Notes: generated by a model not told the origin, from the sequence alone. A DNA stretch of 64,000 nt from Madurella fahalii (GCA_029876055.1 CM056875.1:4675001-4739000), one strand, 5' to 3'; positions 33,069 through 45,782 are shown, counted from the stretch's first letter. Numbers and translations: made by a program.

Positions 33069-35955
33069 GGTGACGTCTCAGGACAGGCTACAGGTTGTCT
33101 GCTTTTTACGAGCCGGCAACAGGGGCTAAGGGTGAAGCACCGGGGACGATCGAGTCGACTGGCCAAGGGGGGTAAGAAGTGTCGCCTCAGTACACCGCCT
33201 ACGCGCCTGGATTGGGATGTCGTTAAGACGTGTTACTGGCTTAACACAGCTCGAGGTTGCTTGAATGGTCAAGTCCCAAGAACTGGAGATCTGGGCGGTT
33301 CTTATATGCTCGCAGGGCCGTAGTCAACCTCAGTGGGGCTGTAACCGCCTGGCCGCACGTCAAAGAAATGGCAATGATGTTTCCATCGAATGTTCGGCAT
33401 CATACGCTATTGACAACACATGCATGACCCGGCTGTCTCTCGGCACAAAGACGCCGTGGCGGAAGACTGTGGAGAAGCACAATCCTCGGATGCGGTGATG
33501 ACAGAAGGTTGGCACAGGTTCGGGGATGATAGATCACAAACTAGACAAATGATAGCAAGGGAACCATTCGTTGTTCGACTGGAGGTGTGGCTTCTGCCCC
33601 ATTCATGGCGTTGATGACGATAACTTGCTGTCTGCCGTGTCGGCCACGCCTCTGGACATGGTGCACCATCCTGCAGCTGAGAGCAAACAGCAGAGAGCGG
33701 GGCATTTGGCTGATCCTTCTGAGCGTGTAACTTTCGGACCCTTCCCAATATTCTCTATTCACAAACGATAAAGGGACAATGTTTCCAGGACGTGCATTGT
33801 CGTCCGTCACGCCTCGTAGGTACTGGAACCGGGAGAGATAACATCTACTTCTAGCGTGCTGTGACGTTAAACACAAAGCCAAGAAACATGCTCGGCCAAT
33901 GAGGCCAGTGAGGTAGGACAGGCCACCGCCTGCTCGAGCCTAGGTCCGTAGTGTACTTGGTTCTCCGCATCCTTGAACTGAAAGAACTCAGCAAAGATTG
34001 TGTTCAATTGTCGCCGGCCCGCTTCGGAAGGTGTCCGGAAGGACAGTCCTGCAGAGTGAAAAGTATGGTTTTGTGCGGCTGATGGTTTCGGGTTTGATGT
34101 GTGATCGATCCGAATCTGCAGGGCGGCAAACCCGACTCGATGATTTAAAGGCCTAGTTGTTAGGATATGACCTGTCTCCATGAAACTGAGAGTGGCTTAA
34201 GCAAACTTTCTCGTGGCTGTCTGTGATTACCGGGTTTGTCTATACGCGGCGGCAGACGGAGCTTGAGACCTTTTATGTCATGTCACACGAACTAGTACCG
34301 CCGTCCAATCCAAGTGGATCACCAAGATCTAACGTAATGATGCCAGAGGGGGAGTAGGGAAAAAAAAAAAAAAAAAAAAGAGAGAGAGAGAGAGAGAAAG
34401 GGGTGGGGGGGGGGGGGGGGGGGAGAGGGAAAAGAAAGAGGGAAAGAAAGAAAGGAAAAGAAAAGAGAAAAGGGAAGGAGGGAAGAGGGGGCGGGGCTGC
34501 CGCTTGACACTCTGGGAGAGTTGAGGCCTACAACGTAGCTTCAGGCGAGCGGGCTGGAAATTGTAGGCGAGGACAATTCCGCGGATGCTGGGCCGAATTG
34601 GCTACCCATCATCGTACAGATGGGAAGCATGCTCGACCTTCATAGGAACCCAACGCCATTCGCGAGTCTACGCCGCTTGGAGGAATGGGAGCGGCGGGGC
34701 TACAGAGAGGAAGTGTTTCAAGGCAACAGAAGCGAGAGAGGATGGGGGAAGAAAAAGATGAATGGAACAAACGAACCAGTAAGCCAGCAAGACCGTATTA
34801 GACGAGAAAATAGAATGATGGTTAGTTTAGCATCACTCTCGACCTTGGACCTACGTGTAAAAGTAGATATGGGACACGAGATGTCTTGCAGACGCGGCGG
34901 GATCTTGAGGCCGATGGAAGTATCATCGACTCGTCCACCTTGACATGTTGGCTTGACCGTTTGCGGTTCTGCACTGGGCTCTTGCCGTTTATGACGCTGA
35001 ATCGGCGCGTTTGTCCGTGGCAAGCGGGTGATGCTGAAGCTGGTGCTCGTGCCGCGTGTGGCACTCGTCCAAAGGCACTGCATGTACTTTAGGTTCGCTC
35101 GAAGGAATGTCCAACCCTCGAAATGCGGTGGAAGTCGCTCGTCTGACTGGGTTGAACCTTATCACCACGTGATCGGCCTGCGGGGCGCACCAAAGGCGTG
35201 ATCACTCCCTGCCTCTCACCGAGAAATTATTGAGCCGCTGTGATTGGCCAGCCGCTGCCACCGAAAAGAAGGCAACCGGGAAGCAGGCATGGGAAAGTGA
35301 GGCGGGCTGCTTGGCGGGACATTCTGGTTGCCTTGCCATACACTGGTCAAGAGTTCCGACGTTTTGCGAACCACAGTCTCAGTCCGCCGCGGGCATTCGT
35401 CATTGTCGTCAGAAGCGACCGAGGAGCAGCTTTCCATCCATTTCCTGCACACGCTCTGCACATGCCTGCCACTCCGTCTGAAATGCTCAGTCACTTCATG
35501 GGAATAGTCCGTCCTGTTCCGCGACGGCAGTTCCTCTAGACGGTGTCGACGGCCTTCTATCCAAACCCCCGTACACCCAGGTAGCGCACGTTTATCCGAT
35601 CATTTGCTGTCAAAGTAAGGCTGTTCGAAGGTTCTCCAGGGGGATCTGTACGTTTTGTCTCGACTTGCTACGTCGCTCGAATATCTGGTTTGGCGATGGC
35701 CAGCAACAAGCAACACAAGTCAAGCCTACTAACAATCTCTTACGCAGCCCAGTGGCCTTGTATTTGACGGTAGTTCTTCGCTATACAGAGGCGTCGCTAC
35801 CATGTCCCGACATTTCCAGTGTTCACACCAAGACCAATTCTCAGTATGACTCCGCAGTGTTCATCCATGCCATAAGCGCAGCGCCTTACGCAATCTCTGT
35901 TGTTTAGTCCTTCGACCCGGCCCACCATACGCCGGAATCTCCAGACTCACTCAGC
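33069..35955. other. Divergent upstream spacer, 2.9 kb
   Basis: Promoter space for the small Cys-rich gene (-) and the C2H2 gene (+). The outstanding element is a 136-nt purine block (34356-34491). A 104-codon frame at 33867-34181 (-) and others of similar size have no support. Nothing else recognisable. Confidence 0.5.
34356..34491 (+). repeat. 136-nt homopurine block with A, GA and G19 runs
   Basis: All purine except one T at 34404. Order: A-run (about 34360-34379), GA dinucleotides (34380-34397), a G19 run (34405-34423), then mixed GGAAAGAAAG. Such mirror-like polypurine sequence can form triplex DNA and the G-run can form quadruplexes. Any function as promoter DNA is inference. Confidence 0.9.
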
Positions 35956-38776
35956 ATGCACGGATTTCCGCGGCCGGCAGAAACCGGCATGCGCTTCCTC
36001 GGCCAGCACCCTCTCATACCTGCCCATAGCGCGAGCGCGTCGTATGGTGGCAATCGGGATGATCAGCGCCTCATACTTTCCGATCCATATTGCCCTCCGT
36101 GGAATCCGCTCATAGCAAATGTCGAATCGGGAGGTGGCAATAGCGTAGCGAGGCAGTCAGGCGGGCTATGCTACAATCCGAACTATGCAAGCTTCAATAT
36201 GTTTCGGGAACCCCAGCCCGCTTCAGAGGCTGATACGGTCAGCCGAAGCGCCGGAAGGTCACTTCACGACTCCGCGTACGGGACTATGACCAGAGGCAGC
36301 GTTGGCAATCCGTCGGTTTATGGCGGAGACATGGATCAAAGCGCAGAAACCCAAAACCTCATCGGTCCGTTTCAGCGTGGCGTGACTATCTCGACCGAGG
36401 AAAAACCCGAAAAACGACGAGCAAAGGCCCAGAGGTCCGCCTCCGCTACCCCAAAGGCCGGTGACTTGACCTGCCCATACTGCCACGAACCGGTCAGGAC
36501 GCCCTCAGAATTAAAGTAAGTCGCATACCGTCCGCTGCTCACCGTGCGCAGCTGACGTGATGGACAAGAAAGCACAAGGCGAGGCACCAGAAGCCCTTCA
36601 AGTGCGATGTACCGGACTGTCCAAAGGCTTCCGAAGGATTTAGTACCAACAACGACCTTGACCGACATAAGCAATGCAAACACGGCATGTTCAAGGGCGT
36701 TAAGACCGTATATCGCTGTAACCTGGATCGGTGCAAAGACAAGTCTAAGGATTGGCCGAGGCAGGACAATTTCAAAGCGCACTTGAAGCGAATACATAAG
36801 ATGGATGATGCTGCTGATCTGGGCCCTTTCACCCACCGGTAAGCCGCACAATACCCACCGGGGGGAGGGGGGCAGAAGCTGACTCTTGTGCCGCCATTCT
36901 ACAGGCTTTCCAGCTCCACAGACTTGGCTGGTCTTGCGACATCTGAGACGATTGCCTCTGAAGACGGCAGATCTATGGACCGGAACCCAGCCTCGCCGTT
37001 GCCATGGACCGAGCAGGATCCGGGCACTGCGGCCCCTGCGAGACTCTTGAACGCCCCGACAGGGGATCCGGAGTTTACCGAGACAAGCAACGCGATCCGG
37101 TTTATGAGCCATACACGCTTGCTGGAGGAAGGAGGCTTGTCCCCTCTAAGGAGAGCCCATATGACACAGTTCATTCGAGCCCAGAATCTTTCCCAGAATA
37201 CCCCTCTTACAGGCCAAGATATCACTCCGTTATTTGCAACGTTCTACGGGTCGGGAGGATCGCTGCAGATTAGCAGGGCTACATCCACAGAGGAGACGCC
37301 GCTTGCAGAGCAAGCACCGTGTGTTGTCCCAGATGTCTTATGCCACACCGGGACCGAATTTAGGTCATCGGCGCCGTCGCAGGATACGCAGATTCATCCC
37401 AGCGAAGCCATGCAACTGGATGAAGATGATATTCTCGAAGTCGTCAAGGAACATAGCGAGCCTGGGCATCAGAAAGTGGAGCGCGGCTTACCAAATGAGA
37501 CGGCTGTGGAGGAGCCCTCAGAGAACGCCGCGTCTGAGGACGGTCTACATGACACTGATGTCGAAAACAGCTCTCCGGAGAGCCCGGATGGCGAGGCAGT
37601 CAAGTTATCCCCAGGCTACGACTTGGGATCCGCCAGCGCCCCGGAACCTATTGTCAAGGCGTCTCCAACCGAGCCGGAGCAAGGTATCGATATGATTAAG
37701 CGTCTGGACCTATCCGAGGAGGGTAGTGTCATTGTTCGGTCGCTGATGGCCCAAGGCATGCTCGAAAAGGTGTTGATGGAGGTTGGATTCCTAAAGCCCC
37801 CGGAGCCGGAAACCGAGGGCCAACCGCCGCCGGTCAATCCCCCTGTTCCCAGCGACAAGAATCGAGTCAAGTGCGATAAGTGTCACAAGACTTTCCAGCG
37901 GCGCTGCGAGCTCAAGTACAATGACGCCGTATCCCTTTTTAATCACATGCACTAACATGTGCCTAGGAAACACCGGAAGCGGCATGCAAAACCTTACGCG
38001 TGCACTTTCGCAATGTGCACCAAAACCTTTGGTAGTAAGAATGACTGGAAGCGGCACGAGACCAGCCAGCACTGCCAGCTCGAGATCTGGCGGTGCGACG
38101 AGCCCTCTCTAGACCGCCCGGGTGAGGAGTGCGGCAAGGCATGCCACCGGCGAGAGTTTCTCAAGTCTCACCTAGAGAAGGGTCACGATATCCGGGATCA
38201 TGACACTCTGGAGAAGAAGCTGGCAGACTGCCGAATGGGCCCCAACTTTGAATCACGTTTCTGGTGCGGGTTCTGCCGGAAGATCATTGAGCCTGCTGGG
38301 AAAGTTGGGCCCGCGCACGGCGAGCGGTTCGATCACGTCGACGATCATTTCAATGGCAGGGGCATGCCCAAGGCGGACATCAAAGATTGGAAGTACGTGG
38401 ACGCCGAGCCGCTTGATGGTCTAGGCACGCCGGCGTTGGGCAAACCCGGCAAGCGGTCTCGCGATTCGGATGATGATGACGCCGCGGCGACTGTGCGGTT
38501 AAAACGCACCAAAGGCGAGGACAACCAAAGGGATATTTATTGGACATGTGTATGTTGTCTAACCATCTCCGATTTCCGCTCACGATATTGGTGCTAACGA
38601 GTGAATTTCAGTGTCGCTGTGGGTACTACTGGACTAGGGAGACGACGTCCAGGTGTATGGAGTCAAGCTGCGATCATACCCGGTGCCCAAGCTGCACCGT
38701 GTTTGTAGCAGGGCCCACGAATGAACAAGAAGCGCGTCGACGGCGGGTTGATGACCTAATGACAGCCATGATATGA
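35956..38776 (+). CDS. C2H2 zinc-finger protein, five or more fingers
   Basis: Five exons, 35956-36515, 36569-36838, 36905-37915, 37967-38549 and 38612-38776, give 862 residues. All phases close, and three of the introns interrupt finger or finger-flanking codons (E-L-K|K-H twice). Fingers: C-P-Y-C-H...E-L-K-K-H-K-A-R-H (~172-194); C-D-V-P-D-C...D-L-D-R-H (~200-225); C-N-L-D-R-C...F-K-A-H-L-K-R-I-H (~230-260); C-D-K-C-H-K-T-F...E-L-K-K-H-R-K-R-H (~598-618); C-T-F-A-M-C-T-K-T-F-G-S-K-N-D-W-K-R-H...H (~624-650). More Cys/His pairs follow, and the last exon has C-R-C-G-Y-Y...C...C-D-H-T-R-C-P-S-C. A long acidic, Ser/Pro-rich middle looks disordered. Probably a nuclear regulator. Its fifth finger closely resembles a finger of the gene at 43604-45682. 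Confidence 0.88.
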
Positions 38777-38941
38777 TACCCCTGAGCAACCTGGATCATT
38801 TTGGATAGGCAAAATAGCAGAGTGCATTCTTAGCATTTCTAGTCTGATATATATGGCGATCTGGCTTGCGTGGATAGGACCTTATGTCGTCTACACCGAG
38901 GAATCCATCCCTTATGTCCAAAATGCCTCAGGGTGTCGCGT

Positions 38942-39003
<62 letters not shown>
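38942..39003 (+). repeat. (GA)n microsatellite
   Basis: About 62 nt of AG repeats with two GAAA interruptions at the left end, about 170 nt after the C2H2 gene stop. Confidence 0.92.
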
Positions 39004-39006
<3 letters not shown>

Positions 39007-39856
39007 TAGCTCCTGAGCCACGATGTCAAGCTAGCACCAATACGAATGGGTAAAACCACGAAACCGGTGGGCACGTGCTGAAATCAGGGAGGCCTACTTA
39101 ACCGGCTCCTTTGATGGCACTCAGGATGCTTCGCGCTGTGCATTACTAGGGCTATTAGGTCCAACTTGTTCTCTCTCGCGCCCGGCCCCTAACATGCTCG
39201 CCCCGATTGCGCCGGCCCAGGTGCCTTCAAGAGAATTGGCAGACCCAGCGCTGCTACTTCATGTGGTAAGTTCGTATTATGGCACTATGTCTAGAATTGG
39301 TGATCCCTGTGAATTTGGGTAATGCATGTTGGGGGAAAGGTTGGTTTCTGTCACTGCAGCGCGCGCCGCCGGGGATTCCCGGCATCACCGTAACGTTAAA
39401 GTTTCGTGCCTCGTCTGGCGGCTAGGTCACCTCCGATGGAATTCCCACTGCCGGTGCCAGACCGCGCTGCCGGGGTGGGAGGGGGGTGGTGGGGTTGGGG
39501 TTTGGGAGCGACGACGGAGTCTTTCCTACACATCACTCGTTATCGTTCATATACAATATTATGCGAGTCCCGAGATTGCTCGAGGGCATGGATTTAGCTG
39601 AGTCTTGGTTTTAAAAATAGGAGTGAACTGGACCAGGAAATATGGAGCCCGCCTCAGCTGAGGGCGGATGGAGGGAGGAAAAGCGGACCCGTCCTCCGGC
39701 ATCACCAGCCGATTATTCATGGATGGCATCCCGAATAGGACTTAATATTCGATACAGTTAGCAAGTTAGTAGGCGAGATTTCTGTCTACGTCCTTGTGTA
39801 ACGGCACTGTTTCAGATCAGCGAGGACCCCAACGTTCTAGGTTCTGGCTTGCTGTA

Positions 39857-39903
39857 GTTGCTGCTGCTGCTGCTGTTGTTGTTGTTGTTGTTGTTGTTGT
39901 TGT
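39857..39903 (+). repeat. CTG/TTG triplet repeat
   Basis: About five CTG then about eight TTG units. Read on the minus strand it encodes poly-Gln, but the surrounding frame (39837-40103) has no other protein character. Confidence 0.9.
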
Positions 39904-40054
39904 CTGAGCGAGACTTTACAAATCAGCAGATTGGTCAATTCTTTGAGAAATAGCCGCGTGGCTGGCGCCTTTTCCCCCGGACAGGATCGACAAGAGCAAT
40001 GGCGGGTGACTGGCGGTAGACACGTCACCGGGACGGATTGCAAAATCTCTTTCC

Positions 40055-40073
40055 TTTTTTTTTTTTTTTTTTT
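40055..40073 (+). repeat. T19 homopolymer
   Basis: Nineteen consecutive T in intergenic DNA. Confidence 0.88.
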
Positions 40074-41364
40074 CCCTCGCTTTTCCCGGGTTCTATGCAT
40101 CATCCGGAGAGCACGAGTTGACTTGACATTTAGTGTGCGTTCGAGTGGCGCAGCGTTTCACTAACCACTCCCGAGGATGAAGGCGGGAGGCCTTGATCGG
40201 GACCTCTTGGGCATGCCCGCCGTGTAAGCCAGCTAGTTCGTGTGTGGCTCGTTTGCGAAGCCATTGGAGCCTGACCAAACCGGGAGGATCGAATCTGGAC
40301 GAGTTCCTGGGATGGGCGGCTTTTCAGGTTGCACATTTCGGATTTTTCTGGACATATCGTGTGCTGGAAGGTAAGGGGGGTGGGTGGAAGAGACGGTGAC
40401 ACCCGGCGACCTTGATGCACCATGGCCGCCGTCTTTGGCTTCTTGGCACTTGGTATCTTCTTGCATTGTCTAGTGAGTTGTGCCTTTACGGAGGTATTGT
40501 CAAGGTGGTAATAATCGCCGAGTCTTCAGCACAGCTTTGCTTCCAGTGTTACCTCGGGGACAAGGGGTGGGGAGGGGGGTAGAAAGGGGGTGTGTGCCGA
40601 GAGTGAAGTAACCACACCTCCGTACGGTGGATTCCGACGCCTTGCTAGGTTCATTGCCAGCGTCACAATGCATTACTTTCCCGGTTTGATGCCCAGCAAA
40701 ACTGTCCTGTTTGTTCGGAGTTGGGCCAATTAGCCAGTGCAGCTTGACCGAGACAGAGAGATGAGAAAGGAACGTTGTGTCCCTTAAGAGCACGGTTTAT
40801 TAAAGACGACATCAGCAATGCCGGCTCGATTCCGTTTGCATCTTCAAGGACCGGCATAGTATGTACAATGGCAACTTGCCGTGCGCATCTGCGTTTTGCT
40901 CGCCCCGTTTGATATGCGTGGGCGGCCAGGTCGGCCTAGGCGGCGACAGGCAGCTAGCGTTGAAACGCCAGCTCCTTTCCGCTTTACCGCAGCGCCGGGA
41001 TCAAGATAAGCTCCTCTACCACCGTCTGTCTGACGCCCGAAATAGCCGCCGAGCGCACATATCTTGCTGCTCAAGTTCGGGCGGGGGTTATTGGCTCGGG
41101 CTCAAGCCACCCTTTTTCAAGTCGGACAGACAAAAGCGATAGCGCCAACCATGCGGGCTGGAGGCGGCGGGCCAGAACACGGGGACAGATTGGGGGCTGA
41201 ACGGGCTTTTTCACGAATCGCTGTGTGTGGACGGGGATGCAGAGACAGGACCTGAGGAGATGCGACTCTGCAGGAGAGAAATTTACAATCTCACCCGCGT
41301 GGTCAACCACGGGGCCGTAACCCCATCATGACAGTAGGAGACGGGTAAGGGGGAAGAGAAGGAA

Positions 41365-41383
41365 GGGGGGGGGGGGGGGGGGG
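41365..41383 (+). repeat. G19 homopolymer
   Basis: Nineteen consecutive G within a purine-rich stretch starting near 41343. Long G-runs are prone to quadruplex formation and sequencing error, so its length is uncertain. Confidence 0.85.
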
Positions 41384-43603
41384 TTGGTTAAACCGAAACC
41401 CTGTCCGTCTTGCGCCGTCCACGGCAGAACATTCCGCAGAATGTTTGCTTGATGGTGAAAGAGGAAATGGCCTCCCCCGATGAAGAGCAGAGGGTTGCAG
41501 AGGGGTGCAGTGGCATCCAGATGAGGGGCCACCCAAGGCACTGGATAGCCGGCCGCCCAATCAGGGTCATTGAGTAATGTCGCGCTATCGCCGTCTCACT
41601 CTGGCTGGGCGCGACCCCACCTTCCAGTCTGTGGCTCTCATGATGCTCCCGTCGCAATCGATGGTCGAGCTACCGAACCATGCAGGGCAACCGAGGAATC
41701 GATCGACTGCATATCGCGGTATCCAGATGCGCCGGCGGTGAGGTGTCAAAAGCGGTGACAGACAGGGCTGGAAGATGCACATTGCCGACCGACGACGCTC
41801 GAAAACACACATTTTGCTGGCATTTCCGCTTCTCCGCCGGCAGCTCGTCAATGGTTCTATACGTACAGTACTATGGTAAGGCCGGCCAGGAACACATAAC
41901 ACAGCACACTAAGCTGTGTGGGCCTCAACCTCGGACCCCGGATCCTCGCGGAACCTGCCGGGCAGCGCCAGGGACGTGGCCTCTTGACATGGGGGGAGAG
42001 GTAGAAGGCAGGGTTGAGGGGGCAGGCCTCTCCACTTGCAGTATCTTTGGCCCTGTCGGGTCTCCGTAAACGCGCCGCCCACCACTCGGCAGGCCATGGG
42101 TCCGCCGGACACACCGCTGCTGCGCTTGCCTGCTCCTGGCGCGTCGCTTCTCCTCACCAGGTGGAATGTGATATGGAAGTTTTCGTGGCCGCCATACCCG
42201 AACCTAGGGCAAATGCATCGAATACGACGGTCTGGGGAAAACAAAGACACACGCAACCCTCGCAGCTCGTGGGGGCGCTTTTCTGGCCTGAGGTGGTCAG
42301 CCACCGCCATCTTTTTCCGCCCCAAGCCGACCCTCCGTCCGCTTCTTCTGCATCAACACCAGCCATACAGCCCGGGATGTCGAGATGGGTCGGATGAAGC
42401 CGCAGGACCGGCAGCAGACGGTCAGACGGCGAGACGGCGAGACGGTGCTAGTCGAGCGCATTCCGGATGCCAAAACGGTGCTGTGTAAGACGACCAGTTT
42501 TTGTTGGTCCGTTGTTGGGCTATCAAAGGTTAAACGCCCTGGCGTTCTGATATTGACCGGGCCGCGAACCATCATCACGACACCCGGTTCACTACACCTA
42601 ACATCTGAGCCCGCTTGTGAAGGGTCGAAAACGCCGACGCTGCCGCCACTTTCACGTACCCAAGATGTTCCTCCTGATCAACTTGGCTAGTCTTGGCCGT
42701 CCTCCCCTCATTTGTCGCCCAGCAGGGGAGCAAGCCCGGGGCGCAGCGGCGGGCGATCCACCACGCAGCACGCCAGACGCTCTCTCTGTTCACGAAATTA
42801 AAACGCCAACAGGGGGCCTGCAGACGCGCCATTTCGTTTTGGGCGGAACCAAGTCGCTCCTCCTCAGCCCCCGACCAGGGTCCCTGCCTGTACCGCACTG
42901 TGTACTTGGACACCGTTCGACAGTGGGTGGGTACATTTGCGGCTCTGCGGTGGAGCGAAGTGGTGGGTATTCGGTCCCCATCAGCGGCCAGGGACGGGTC
43001 TCGCCTCCGTGAGCAACGCGGCTAGGGACTGCAGCCAGCTCTCGCAACCGAGAGACGGCAATGCCACCACATGCCCGGCAAGGTAGGTTGTTATGTTCGA
43101 TACGTCTCCTCCGTCCTCGATCATTTATCATGAATAGTTTCCCTGCTGCCCATTCCGTCTCTCTCCACAGACTGTGCCTCGCGGGATGCACCATGTGGCA
43201 GAGGTCCTGCTCTCACCCCTGTCCTGCACCCTTGCCTTTGCCCTTTGCACCCCATATACTCACTTACATGGTACTCGAGTTGAGTATCAGTCTCTTGAGC
43301 GCTACATCACTTACCATACATATACTGGGCCACCGCCCCAGCCTCGTTCTGTCTTATCTCTCTATCTTCGTCGGTCAATAAATCTAGTCAAACCGGGTTG
43401 TTGTAGCTTTATTACACCCCGTCTCGCATCCTCACATTCCTCATCAGAGGAGTTCGCGCTGTTCCCACTCCCACCCCGGCCAGAGATACCCACTTTCCCT
43501 GCTGCTGTCTCCGGCACTGGGCTGAGCAGGTTGTTCGCCGGCGTACGCCTGGTACCTCGACATATTCTCGGTCCGATCACCAGGAACCTGCAGTCCGCCT
43601 CGG

Positions 43604-45682
43604 ATGGCCTCGAACCGCACAACGGGCGCTTATTTTTCTCCCAAGATGACCAACCCCTACGTGCTTGGGGCTGCTACCTACCACCCGACCTTCCTCGGCC
43701 AGGCCTACAGCGGGATGGAGGATGGTCTAACAGACCCAGTCATGGCCTACATCGACCCCGACCTCCATAGTCCGTCGCCGATCCTCTATGGCAGCACCTG
43801 GGATCTGCTGGCTCATCGGCTCCCGAAGAACACCGAGGCAGTGCCCTTCACCACCGACATCCCCATGCCGATGGCGAGCCGCACCCATATCCGTTCCACA
43901 GCGTGCATACCCCCTGTGCCGCCGTCGTCGCATCGCTTCCAAAGTCCCATCTCATCGAGCGAGCCGTGTTCGTCAACGGGCAGTGCGCTTAGCCCTCCCG
44001 CAGACACCGAGTCCTACAACGACAACTTCCCGAGGACGCCTCCTGAGACGGACTTCTCGCCGTTTCTGGCGCCGATTCCCCTGGAGCCCTTCTCAAACGC
44101 GCACGCTGTCCAGTTCACGAGCATGGGTCCAAGCATGGGCTCCGACTACGTCAACCCCCTCGACGTGAATTCCAACCAGCAGCCCGACTATAGCGAAAGC
44201 GAGAGCGGCATCGCCGACTTCAGCTTTTCCCAGAGGACGTACAGCTACGACGGCCAGCCAGCCGGCCCCAGTGACGCAGAGCCGGCACAGACCACCGTCA
44301 TCCACGGCTTCGGCGCTCCGCGGATGGCAAGCCCAGAGGAGATGGGGTCTATGGTTGGGGACGAGATCAAAGCATCCAACCAGTACATGGCCCTGCCAAA
44401 GAGGGAAGAGGAGGACGCCGAGTCGGATGAGGATACGGCCGTGCCCAGTCTCAAGCGGCAGAGCGAAGACGACCGAGATGGCGATTACCGACCAAGCAAG
44501 AAGCTGAAGTCGAACCCCCGGACATCAGCACGGCGAACCGTCAGGGCAAAGCAACAGGCCGTCGCTCCCGCCGTCGCTTCCGCCGACACCAACACGGCCC
44601 CATCGTTGCGCTCGCCAGCGTCAGCAGGCCGGAAAAGAACCCGGGCCGGCCAGCTACCCCCGCGACCCGTCCCGCCGTCGACAAGCAGTACACGGACAGC
44701 CCTTGCATGCCAGAACTGCTCCAAGGATGGTTTCCAGGACCAGGCGGAACTTGAGTCCCACATGAAGAAGAAGCACACGCGGCCGTTCAACTGCGTCTTT
44801 GACTTCGCCGGCTGCGAGTCGACATTTGCAAGCAAGAACGAGTGGAAGCGCCATGTCTCGTCGCAGCATCTCTTGTTAAACTACTGGCTATGCACCGAAG
44901 GGACGTGCAGCAAGACGAAAAACACAGAAACCCCCTCGTATACCACCGCATCGTCGTCGTCAAGGTCGAAAAGCAACGTGGGCACGCCCTCGTCCCCCGA
45001 CCAGCCCGCGCCTCCCAACGGGGCCATCTTCAACCGAAAAGACCTCTTCACCCAACACCTCAAGCGCATGCATGCGCCGCAGGCAATCAAGCACATTGTC
45101 AATGGCTCCCCGAGTTCCTCGTCGTCGACCTCGTCTAAGAAAGGGCCCGTCCACCAATCCTCGAAACCGCCGCACTCGCCCGAGATCAACCGCCTCCTCG
45201 CGGAATGGGACGTCCGCCTCCAGACCCTCCACGCGCACTGCATCCGCGCGCGGTGCCAGCTGCCCGTGTACATGACGTGCCCGGTGCCGGGATGCGACGC
45301 GCAGCCCTTCAGCGGGGACGACGCGTGGAACATGCGCATGGAGCACGTGGCCAAGCACATGGAGCGTGCCGGGAAGGGGGACGAGGCGAGGGTCGTGTTT
45401 GGCGGGGAAGGGGATCCCACCCTCGTGCGGTGGGCAGGGAGGGCGGACGTGGCGATCATCGTGCCGCGGAAAGGGAGGGAGCGGGGTTGGGAGCTGAAGA
45501 GTCCGCTGCTGAGGGGGGCCGGGGGGAATGTGGTGGTGACAGCGCCCGTGTCATCTGCGGGAGCTGCTGCTACTGCTGCCATCTCGGCTAAGGCCGCTGC
45601 AGGCGAGGAGATGGTTGAAAAAGAGATCGTGGTTGCAGATGGGGATGGAGAGGTGGATGCTGAGGGCGAGGAGGATGATTGA
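43604..45682 (+). CDS. C2H2 zinc-finger transcription regulator
   Basis: A single-exon gene of 692 residues. The first ~300 residues are Ser/Pro/Thr-rich and low in charge, typical of an activation region. A basic linker with K-K-L-K-S-N-P and R-K-R-T-R is a likely nuclear localisation signal. The fingers start near residue 368: C-Q-N-C-S-K-D...E-L-E-S-H-M-K-K-K-H; then C-V-F-D-F-A-G-C-E-S-T-F-A-S-K-N-E-W-K-R-H...S-S-Q-H (~397-425); then Y-W-L-C...C with F-T-Q-H-L-K-R-M-H. A later C-P-V-P-G-C-D...M-E-H-V-A-K-H (~559-585) follows. The tail is Ala/Glu/Asp-rich. The S-K-N-[DE]-W-K-R-H-x2-S-Q-H module is shared with the neighbouring C2H2 gene, so the two belong to one family. Targets unknown. Start chosen as the first ATG of the open frame. 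Confidence 0.87.
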   Translation: MASNRTTGAYFSPKMTNPYVLGAATYHPTFLGQAYSGMEDGLTDPVMAYIDPDLHSPSPILYGSTWDLLAHRLPKNTEAVPFTTDIPMPMASRTHIRSTACIPPVPPSSHRFQSPISSSEPCSSTGSALSPPADTESYNDNFPRTPPETDFSPFLAPIPLEPFSNAHAVQFTSMGPSMGSDYVNPLDVNSNQQPDYSESESGIADFSFSQRTYSYDGQPAGPSDAEPAQTTVIHGFGAPRMASPEEMGSMVGDEIKASNQYMALPKREEEDAESDEDTAVPSLKRQSEDDRDGDYRPSKKLKSNPRTSARRTVRAKQQAVAPAVASADTNTAPSLRSPASAGRKRTRAGQLPPRPVPPSTSSTRTALACQNCSKDGFQDQAELESHMKKKHTRPFNCVFDFAGCESTFASKNEWKRHVSSQHLLLNYWLCTEGTCSKTKNTETPSYTTASSSSRSKSNVGTPSSPDQPAPPNGAIFNRKDLFTQHLKRMHAPQAIKHIVNGSPSSSSSTSSKKGPVHQSSKPPHSPEINRLLAEWDVRLQTLHAHCIRARCQLPVYMTCPVPGCDAQPFSGDDAWNMRMEHVAKHMERAGKGDEARVVFGGEGDPTLVRWAGRADVAIIVPRKGRERGWELKSPLLRGAGGNVVVTAPVSSAGAAATAAISAKAAAGEEMVEKEIVVADGDGEVDAEGEEDD

Positions 45683-45722
45683 TTGACTGATTGGAGCTTT
45701 CTTTACGATTTCTTACTTTCTT

Positions 45723-45726
<4 letters not shown>

Positions 45727-45782
<56 letters not shown>
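45727..45782 (+). repeat. (TC)n microsatellite in 3' UTR
   Basis: About 28 CT units starting 45 nt after the C2H2 stop codon. Confidence 0.93.

Larger units (their letters stand above)
38777..43603. other. Gene-poor spacer, 4.8 kb, rich in microsatellites
   Basis: Upstream region of the second C2H2 gene; its last 500 nt are pyrimidine-rich and look like leader sequence. It holds a GA repeat, a CTG/TTG triplet repeat, a T19 run and a G19 run (listed separately). Frames up to 150 codons (for example 42036-42488) overlap each other on both strands without a recognisable product. Confidence 0.5.

Noticed and set aside
39837..40103. Minus-strand frame with poly-Gln
   Set aside because: Poly-Gln comes from a CTG/TTG microsatellite and the rest is low-complexity.
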